Source of the DNA: Otatea glauca
Lineage: Eukaryota; Streptophyta; Magnoliopsida; Poales; Poaceae
DNA length: 64,000 bases
Direction: 5' to 3'
NCBI GenBank assembly: GCA_036346275.1
Contig: CM070721.1
Coordinates: 3,980,452-4,044,451 of the forward strand
Shown: positions 57,051-64,000 of the stretch, piece by piece
How positions within the stretch are numbered: the stretch's first letter is position 1
Layout: every line of letters begins with the position of its first letter
Notes under the pieces: model-generated
The model's input: only the letters and a program-made list of their open reading frames with translations
The model's database searches: none
What the model was told of the DNA's origin: nothing
Program-made: the position numbers and the translations under genes

Positions 57051-57975
57051 ATGGAACAAAAGGCGTTTGGGATGTTGAGGCATCAAGGATATTCGTGAAA
57101 TTGCGCCAATGAGACTCTTAATGGCAATAGGCCTACCAAGGCATTGAGTCCAACAGTTACAACAATTTAATTGAAGAGTTTCAAAAGCGCATGGTATATT
57201 GTATACCAAAAAGCAAATGAAAAATCGATGGGATGAATTGAAGACTATTTGGACTGACTTGGGTGTACTACTTGCAAAAAGCAAGCTGGACTTGGATGGG
57301 ATCATGAGAAACAAACTGTAACAGCTAGTAAAGAAGAGTGGGATAGCATGATCAAGGTATTTCTCTTTCAAATGCTTTATCCATTTTATTCTCATGTTAT
57401 GTTTTTGTACTAACGAAAACTGCTTTGTATGTACAGTCCATAAGGACATCAAACGATTTGAAATGGGCCTCGGACAACTTGCCGTTGCTAGAGACCATGT
57501 TCCAAAAGGCGAATGTCTCAGGAAGTCTTGGTAATGCACAGTCTTTGAAGAGGAGGAGATCGCACTGCACTGCAATGATTGAGATTAATGAAAATATTGT
57601 TGATTTGGAGAATGAAGCTCAGCGACCCTCACCTAGCCCTGCACCTATACCAAAGAAGCGTGGGCCTGCTGCTATTGCTATCAGTCCAAAGAGGCCTAAG
57701 AAAGATACTTATGCAAAGGACTTCAAGAGATTTGTCGACCATGTCATTAGTGAAGACAAATCAGATGCATCTAGCAATGTCTCTGTGGCCAATGATATTG
57801 AAGCCATCATGGTGAAGTTATCAAGTGTGGGTAATTTGAAACAAGTGATGAGTACTACATTGCTACAAAGCTGTTTGGTAAACTTGAGAACCGTTGCTTC
57901 TTTTATGCTATGAAGACAAGTGAGGGGAGATTCCAATGGTTGAAGAGGCAATATGAGGATAGAAAGAGGCATTAG
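57050..57975 (+). pseudogene. Harbinger ORF1: Myb/SANT-like DNA-binding protein, frameshifted
   Basis: In PIF/Harbinger elements this partner protein binds element DNA and helps the transposase enter the nucleus (family knowledge). Text typical of its trihelix/Myb-like domain is readable in pieces: KKQMKNRWDELKTIWTDLG near 57210-57260, then GLGWDHEKQTVTASKEEW in another frame near 57290-57345. An intron with GTATTT/ACAG borders (about 57357-57436) leads to SIRTSNDLKWASDNLPLLET and an acidic and basic region with KKRGPAAIA and KRPKKDT (nuclear-signal-like). A further frameshift near 57845 precedes the C-terminal segment ending EGRFQWLKRQYEDRKRH. At least two frameshifts and an early stop show it is broken. 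Confidence 0.72.
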
Positions 57976-58201
57976 AAATGCTTGTGCACTTGCTTGAGAC
58001 TATTTTTAAAATTTGTTTGTAATGGAACCTATGTTATTTGTAATGGTACCTATATTGTTCGTAATGTTACCTAACTTTGTTTTACATGTTACTTATATTG
58101 TTTGTAATGTTATCTAAATTTGTTTTTAATGTTATCTACATTGTTTGTAATGTTATCTAAATTTGTTTTTAATTATACCTATATTGTTCCTTTGTTTTTA
58201 G

Positions 58202-59508
58202 ATGAGCACAAGTCAAAGTGATGTTGAGACTGATTCAAGTGATGGTGATATTGCTGCTGCTTTGAGAAAGAAGGAGGTAAGAAAAAAAAGACGGCATAGA
58301 TTCTTATATGCTGCTTATGTTACTATTGTGCATGGTGCAAAGTACCTTAACAAAAGGAAGAAGAAGGAGCATAGGTGTCTTGGTCGTGATGGACCTTTGA
58401 TACTTTAGGGTCTACAAAAGAATGTTACAAAATATTTAGAATGACAAGGTCTTGTTTTGATGCATTGCATGATACCTTGGTACAACATTATGGATTGAAA
58501 ACAACAAAGTTTATGTGTTCTGAAGAGACCCTTGCAATGTTTCTATGGACTATTGGTGGACCCCAATCTGTGAGCCAAGTGCACAATCGTTTCCATAGAT
58601 CAACGGACACTATCCATAGAAAATTTAGGCATGTGTTGAGATGCCTAAATATAATGGCTGCAGACATCATAAAACCCATTGACCCCTTTTTCACAACATT
58701 GCATGAGAGACTTCGTGATTCAAGATTCTCGCCACACTTCAACAATTGCATAGGTGCAATTGATGGGACACATATACCAGTTGTTATGCCAGCGGATGAG
58801 ATGATTAACCATGTTGGTCGCCATGGGTTTGCAACACAGAATGTCATGGTAGTATGTGACTTTGACATGAGATTCACCTCTATAGTATCTGGGTGGCCAG
58901 GTTCTGCACACGACACAAGGATATTCAGGGATACACTCGAGAAGTACAAGGAGAGATTTCCACATCCTCCACCAGGTATAAATTCTATAAATACATTAAC
59001 TATATATAATACACATAGTTGTTTGTGTTGTCTTTCACTAACATATGTAATTTGTAGGCAAATATTATCTTGTTGATTCTGGTTATCCCAATGAACCTGG
59101 CTATCTTGCACCATACAAAGGACAAAAGTATCATCTACCTGAGTTCTGCCAAGGCCGAGCACCAAGTGGTAAAAAAGAGTTGTTCAATTATGCTCATTCC
59201 TCGCTCCGTAATGTCATTGAGCGTGCATTTGGTGTGTTGAAGCAAAAATGGCGTATCTTACGGGCTGTCCCTAGTTACCCAATAAAGAAGCAAACGAAGA
59301 TTATCATCGCGTGCATGGCGCTGCATAACTTTATTAGAGAGAGCCAATTGTTTGATAAGCACTTCAATAAGTGTGATCGTGATGGGAACTACATTCCTCC
59401 AGGGCATGTGGTTTCCACAACTGGGGGAACCATGAGGGAGAAGGCAATGTGGACATGGTCGCCACTCGTGAAGCTATTGCTGATGGGCTGCTGGCTGCCA
59501 GATGTTGA
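58202..59508 (+). pseudogene. Harbinger DDE transposase (DDE_Tnp_4 type), two exons, lightly damaged
   Basis: The N-terminal piece (58202-58408) ends in a stop. The conserved body starts around FRMTRSCFDALHDTL at 58435 and runs to CCACCAG at 58975. An 82-bp intron (58976-59057, GTATAA/TGTAG) follows, then exon 2 from 59058 (GKYYLVDSGYPNEPGYLAPY). Catalytic residues are visible: D in CIGAIDGTHIP, D in GWPGSAHDTRIF and E in RNVIERAFGVLKQKW. A helix-turn-helix-like stretch (SVSQVHNRFHRSTDTIHRKF) precedes them. Near 59430 the frame slips: the family's C-terminal VDMVATREAIADGLLAAR is in another frame, ending at 59506-59508. The enzyme would cut and rejoin the element at TTA/TAA sites. The damage is limited to the N-terminal stop and this slip. 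Confidence 0.8.
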
Positions 59509-60007
59509 TTGGAGTATGAAATAATGATGATTAGTGGTTCATTTTGGTGTAACTATGATATATAATTGGACTATGATAATGACTTTATTAATAGTATTTT
59601 CTATTATGTGCAATCTTTCATGTATGACATTTTCATTGTTAAAGTTTATCAATTCTATGAAAGAACTCAATTTTAGTTAAATCTGATTAAAATCAGGTAA
59701 TTTATGATAAAATCCAGATAAAATACACAATTTCATGTAAATCCCGTCAAAACCATGTAGTTCATGCTTAAAACAGCTCTTAAACACGTTAATTACCTTT
59801 AAATCAGCACACTCAAGATTTAAAATAGAATTTGCAGTACACATGGGCTTTTCAGACATTCCACTCCCATCCAAAGACTGACCACAGTTCACCAATGAAC
59901 TAAACGAACAAAAATCTCTTCGGCTCCAAACCTCCCACTCCAAAGCAGACGGATGGCTTCTTCCACTCCAAAGACTTCTCCTCCACTCCACCCAAACGAA
60001 CATCTCC
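59509..60007 (+). other. 3' non-coding end of the Harbinger element
   Basis: About 500 bp between the transposase stop and the right terminal repeat. AT-rich, with repeated CACTCCAAAG words near 59865-59985 (subterminal repeats typical of the superfamily). Confidence 0.45.
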
Positions 60008-60207
60008 TTAAAGCCTCTCATATAGGACCTAAGGCTGTTACTTATTGTATATCCGATTTTACAGATTTATTTCCTTAGAAAGATATCATCTATACCGGTT
60101 AAAGGTTCTCCGTATTCATATTGAGCATGGTTGCTATCTTTCCAGTCACGTTAGCGTTGGTAGAACTTTAAATAAATTGGACTAGTTATTTTAGCTTGGC
60201 ATGTTAG

Positions 60208-61001
60208 TAGGGATGAAAATGTTGATACGGATAATTTTTTAATGTAGATTTTGTCGGCTCAAATATTTGTCAGATAGTATCGGAACGGAAATAAATACGG
60301 ATTTCTTATATCGGATACGAATACAAATTCGGCAGCTCACTATCTGTTGAATATGGATATAGATACGGATTATCCGGATATTCAAGGGTTGGATTATCCG
60401 GACATTTAGGTACACGGGCTGGGCCAAGGCTACTCTTTTGACCCAAAAAATTTCTGAATTTCAAAATTATTTTTTAATTTAGTTATTCCAGAAATGAAGT
60501 TTTAATTATTAAAATTGGCAAACTAGCTCATTTTTTGGGGGGACATTCATGACATAGTCTGTCATTTAACAAAATTATTTTGAAGTTTTTCTCAGCTTTT
60601 AAATTTTCTCTAAAATTCAAATATTGTTGTCCTTAATAGGAAAATATTTTAAATATGTAGCTAAAAATGCATAAAAACTCAAAAGTACATACTTTATTAT
60701 TTTAAAAATAATTCAACAAAGAATATGTATCTTGGGTCATTACATCTCCTTTATTAATGTTTGGATCAAATAAACTAGTTATGTTTTTTTTGTTCATTTT
60801 GTGTGTATAATTTAAAGGGTTTTCATATTTCGATAAATATCCGTGACCGTATTCATTTCGATTCGTATTCGCTCTGTATCTATATTCGATATTATTCGTA
60901 TTTATATTCATATCCAGGTTATCTGTATATATTTTCGTATCCATAAAAAAATTATGAATATAAATATGACAAAGCTATTATTACGATCCGTTTACGTCCT
61001 A
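60208..61001. mobile_element. hAT-like non-autonomous element with GGATA subterminal motifs
   Basis: The left end TAGGGATGAAAATG and the right end read inward TAGGACGTAAACGG match at 8 of 14 positions. The 8-bp flanks CATGTTAG (60200-60207) and TATGTTAG (61002-61009) agree at 7 of 8, as for a hAT target duplication. The left 200 bp carry many GATACGGAT/GGATA words and the right 180 bp carry the inverse (CGTATTC, ATATCC), a subterminal repeat layout. No transposase is present. The 794-bp size fits a deletion derivative or MITE-like hAT element. Confidence 0.68.
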
Positions 61002-61009
61002 TATGTTAG

Positions 61010-61239
61010 TATTGCATTTTGACGATTGAACAACACAATGTCGAATAACTTTACATCCACCCGCTACAGGACGCCTCACTGCCCTGCTTACGAGGGAATG
61101 TCATAGCTCTCATGCCAGTGACAGGGCTGCACGATCCAAATTGGAAAGCAGAAGGCGGCGCAACATCCACGGCGCACTAATGATCGGCAAGATGGAAATA
61201 CCGTCGACCATGCAAGTAAGGATTCAAATTTCATTTTCA
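61010..61239. other. Short intergenic spacer
   Basis: Non-coding sequence between the hAT-like element and the inverted AT-rich repeat. Nothing recognised. Confidence 0.3.
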
Positions 61240-62620
61240 GATAAAATCTCGACTACGATCGGATAACGAAATTTCAACGAAATCTCGGTATTTCGAACAA
61301 ATCTCGTCCGAAATTCAAAAACCAAAATTCAAATCCGGTCCGTTTGCTACCAAGATATCCCAAAATTCGCCGAGAAATCCCGAAATTTCAAACGAAATAC
61401 CCGAAATTATGATATTTTTTAACGGCAAAAAAGTAGGTCAAACGATGTCAAAAAACTTTTAAATTTTTTTGGAGAGTCCTGACATATAGTTGATATTGCC
61501 ATAAAAATTTCAGATAATTCTGAAGTCTGTAGAGTTTTTAAAAATTCAAATATTGCTACCGTCCTGATAAAACGCTGACCGACAATTTTGAACCGAATGC
61601 AAAATGGTTCAAACCACGTTATAAACTTTTGCAAATGTTTTTCATGGTAATGATGCATCTCTAATGTTCTCATAAAATTTTCAGATGATGATCAAACTTC
61701 ATGAATTTTTAAAAATTCGAACAGTACTACTGCCCTATTAAAATGCTTACCAGCAAACTTGAACAAAATGAAAAATTATCTAAACCACGTTAAAAACTTT
61801 TAAAATTTTTTGTGGATGGTCCTGATTTAACATTAATATTTCTTTAAAAATTTTAGATGATGATCATTCTCAAATAAGGTTTAAAAATTCAGACAGTGCT
61901 ACGTCCTCATAAAAGCCTTATGATCAATACATAGATTTGCTTTAGCAATAAAAAAGTTTAAATTTTTTGAAAATTTTACAAAAGGGTGATAAGGAAGTTC
62001 TTAATATCTCATAAAAATTTTGAATCATGATCACACTTCAGTGAATTTATAAAATTCTTACAAGGCACAATACCATTTATATTCTTCTTTTTTTATTTTT
62101 AAAATATAATATAACAAACGAAGTTCAATGCTTACATAGATTTGATTGACCAAACAAACGAATTTTAAATTTTTTTGAAAAACTTATATAATTGTATTGA
62201 GGCAATTATTAATCTCTCACAAAAATTTTAGATCATAATCACACTCAAAAAATTTATAAAATTCTGACAATGTAACTGTCCTAATTATGTTCATTCTATT
62301 TTTGATTTTTTAAGGATAACAAATGAAGTTAAATTACTTTTCGAATTTTATAAAAATCCGATAGTGTTTCTGCCAAAATTTTAAAATATCTCAAAAAATT
62401 GATTTTTCAACAAATTTTCATAGGAGATGACTTTACTAAGGGTTATTGGACCAAATCCGGTCAAATCTGGCCCTAAAAGTTCAAAAACCGCCAAAAACAT
62501 GAAATTTCGAAGAAAAAAACGAAATTATTATACAATTTCAATTTTTTTTATTTTTTTATCCGGCCGATAGTCTAGATTTCGTGAAGGCCCAAAATTCGGC
62601 GAGATTTGGAACCCTGCATA
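61240..62620 (-). repeat. AT-rich degenerate-array repeat family, minus-strand copy
   Basis: On the minus strand it begins GGTTCCAAATCTCGCCGAAT and continues through TGGTCCAATAACCCTTAGTA. Diverged units with TTGTCAGAATTTTATAAA, ATGATCTAAAATTTTTGTG and AGGACCATCCACAA follow. It ends in GAAATTTCG-rich DNA, following 37580-39015 in order. The opening word GGTTCC and the closing GAAATTTCGTT may be the real ends. No coding sequence. Confidence 0.65.
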
Positions 62621-62713
62621 CAAGTCCCGGTTCCTTTCTCTTGAACCAGCTTTAGGCATCCAAAAGAAATTCCCTGGCATAGGCCAAGTCTAGTGAGAGT
62701 AAAACATTACTAA

Positions 62714-62813
62714 GGTCTTGTTTGGGTGACCCATTTTTGATCGAGATCCCTGTGGATAGACTGTGATTTTATCCACAGGGATCCCGGTTAAGAATGAGCC
62801 TCCTAAACAAGCC
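62714..62813. mobile_element. Tourist-like foldback MITE (100 bp)
   Basis: Ends GGTCTTGTTTGGG and CTAAACAAGCC are imperfect inverse repeats, flanked by TAA on both sides (62711-62713 and 62814-62816). Inner inverted pairs GATCCCTGTGGATA / TATCCACAGGGATC make almost the whole unit a hairpin. It is related to the MITE at 46123-46232. Confidence 0.7.
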
Positions 62814-62821
62814 TAAAACGT

Positions 62822-63031
62822 GAACGAGCCTTCGCTCGGTTGGCTTGTTGCGCTAGTTAGCGAGTAGCCCGCCCGGGTTCGAGTTCTCGGACTCGCCCGG
62901 GTGAGCACAGGAGCCAAGTGCAGCACGTGATTGTGCGTGTGTGTATGTGTGTGCGTCTGTAGCCCGACTGTTATTCTCCTTCCATACTGAATGTCAGAAC
63001 TCATGGCCAATTTTTTTTTAAAAAAAACAAG
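62822..63031 (+). mobile_element. tRNA-derived SINE with 11-bp target duplication
   Basis: The 5' part has an A-box-like region (GCTCGGTTGGCTTGTTGCGC) and a B-box-like GGTTCGAGTTC near 62875, the internal RNA polymerase III promoter layout. The body carries a GTGTGTGTATGTGTGTG stretch and ends in a T-run followed by an A-rich tail. GCCTAAAACGT flanks it on both sides (62811-62821 and 63032-63042), a perfect 11-bp duplication. It inserted at the right edge of the Tourist-like MITE. Confidence 0.8.
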
Positions 63032-63042
63032 GCCTAAAACGT

Positions 63043-64000
63043 TTGGATAAGCCCAGGATTTGCAATTTTGCGCCTTGGTTCGACAGGAGGATTTTTGGAA
63101 GAATTCTAGACAAAAGAAAAACTCCGCCATTTTCAGTAAAATTCCATCGTTCCAAACGGGCCAAGGCAATCTAAGGTAAAATCAGTGATGAAGTTAATAA
63201 TATCTGCAACTCCAACCACGGAAAAACTCAACTAGGGCGTGCAGTGGTAACCACATTTACAGAGACAACAGGAAAATGACCTCACCACCAAAACGTCGCT
63301 GAGCTACAGTGCGTATCATCGGCGACTGGCCACAACAAGGTACGATCAAATGGCTAACGACGGCCTGTGCGAGAGACTGACAAGTGATTTCCTGCAAAAT
63401 CTTGGACCACATCGCCTCTGGAAAACCTTTCGGTGATTCCCACCGCGAAAGCAAACAGCGGACGCCTACGACAAGCGGGCACTTCTCGCTGCCTCGCCGT
63501 CGCCGTTGACCTGTCCTTCGTTCGCAGCTGTTCAGATTCGACAGCCAAACCCATCGCCGGTAGAATGAACCTGGCATCTTGAGGTTCTGGTGCAGGATGG
63601 AAGAAGACTTGAAACGACAACCTGTATCACATCAACAGCTCTCGACTCTGGTAAATTCCATCGGTTCTTATCGACGATAAGATGTCGCTCTTCCAAAGCA
63701 TCCCTTATCTAAGCTCTCCATCCACATTTTTTACAAATCGAGCTCACTTACGGTGCCACCACCCACCGTGGAAGGCGACACGTGCCGCCTACCACGCCTA
63801 GATAGCGCAGAAGCTTGACAGCTACTGCAGCAGCGCGCGCAAGCGGCTGGCTGACCACGAGAACGTGCTGCTCGCCGCTGCAGTGGCTAGGTAGCCCGGA
63901 AGCGCTCCTGCTACGGCGCCGGTAAGCTTCCGCCCTCCCGGGCACGGAGGCAGGGGGCATATCCATTATTTCTACCAGACCTGAAACTCACGAAAATCTG
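63043..64000. other. Right edge of window, unrecognised GC-moderate sequence
   Basis: Minus-strand open frames at 63257-63577, 63354-63620 and 63748-63966 overlap in different frames. None has a domain I recognise. Base composition rises above the surrounding AT-rich DNA, so an exon or gene fragment on the minus strand is possible. The window ends before this can be judged. Confidence 0.25.

Larger units (their letters stand above)
55766..60007 (+). mobile_element. PIF/Harbinger DNA transposon, near full length
   Basis: TTA flanks both ends (55763-55765 and 60008-60010), the typical PIF/Harbinger target. The terminal repeats are imperfect: GGCTCTGTTTGTTTTGG at the left versus GGAGATGTTCGTTTGGG at the right read inward (12 of 17 match). 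Inside are both genes expected of an autonomous element in the usual arrangement: a Myb/SANT-like ORF1 and a DDE transposase, both on the plus strand. Both frames carry lesions, so it is probably no longer autonomous. The 4.2-kb length fits the superfamily. Confidence 0.8.

Noticed and set aside
62822..62895. A genuine tRNA gene
   Set aside because: A/B-box-like elements are present, but no full cloverleaf with paired acceptor arm could be drawn, and the unit has a tail and an 11-bp duplication as in a SINE.

Overview
The window is plant nuclear DNA, most likely from a grass (Poaceae). The evidence is genes with short introns and GT/GC-AG borders, GC-rich first exons with codons ending in G or C, Tourist/Stowaway-type MITEs, Ty1-copia and PIF/Harbinger elements, and a small membrane-protein family that I associate with grasses. 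I cannot name the species. I saw no bacterial operons, rRNA genes, free-standing tRNA genes or CRISPR arrays.

Two ordinary genes could be resolved exon by exon, both on the minus strand. One encodes a plastid-type IscA/SufA iron-sulfur carrier (164-2300, 3 exons, 188 aa). The other encodes a group A MAP kinase kinase (52319-55122, 8 exons, 347 aa), whose fourth intron appears to use a GC donor. Three intronless paralogues of a small multi-span membrane protein lie at 21.8, 42.4 and 50.5 kb, also all on the minus strand.

Transposable elements fill most of the rest. A compound Ty1-copia insertion (11253-20479) has two internal regions sharing a middle LTR. Its left LTR is cut to 18 bp and fused into pol, and the whole is bounded by the 5-bp repeat GTTTG. 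A third copy of the same family (about 27.2-33.18 kb) has lost both LTRs and most of gag. A PIF/Harbinger element (55766-60007, TTA duplications) keeps a DDE transposase gene and a decayed Myb/SANT-like ORF1. A 2.1-kb PIF-type non-autonomous element (23343-25450, TAA duplications) carries part of a cytochrome P450 gene in antisense. Smaller elements with recognisable ends are a hAT-like element rich in GGATA motifs (60208-61001), a tRNA-derived SINE with an 11-bp duplication (62822-63031) and several MITEs.

Two repeat families do not fit a class I can name. One is a 'phrase' repeat made of degenerate units of the type AAAAGGAtctAAACGTAATTTTT (26.8-27.2, 43.1-43.8 and 44.9-45.5 kb). The other is a roughly 1.4-kb AT-rich unit with an internal degenerate array and GAAATTTCG-rich ends (37.6-39.0 kb plus, 61.2-62.6 kb minus, fragments at 2.9 and 10.3 kb). 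Long stretches at 2.8-7.0, 33.6-37.6 and 47.2-50.1 kb look like remnants of long gypsy-type LTRs, but their borders are not resolved.

The genes form no shared pathway. The layout is two housekeeping or signalling genes and a small paralogue family scattered in nested retrotransposon-rich DNA.
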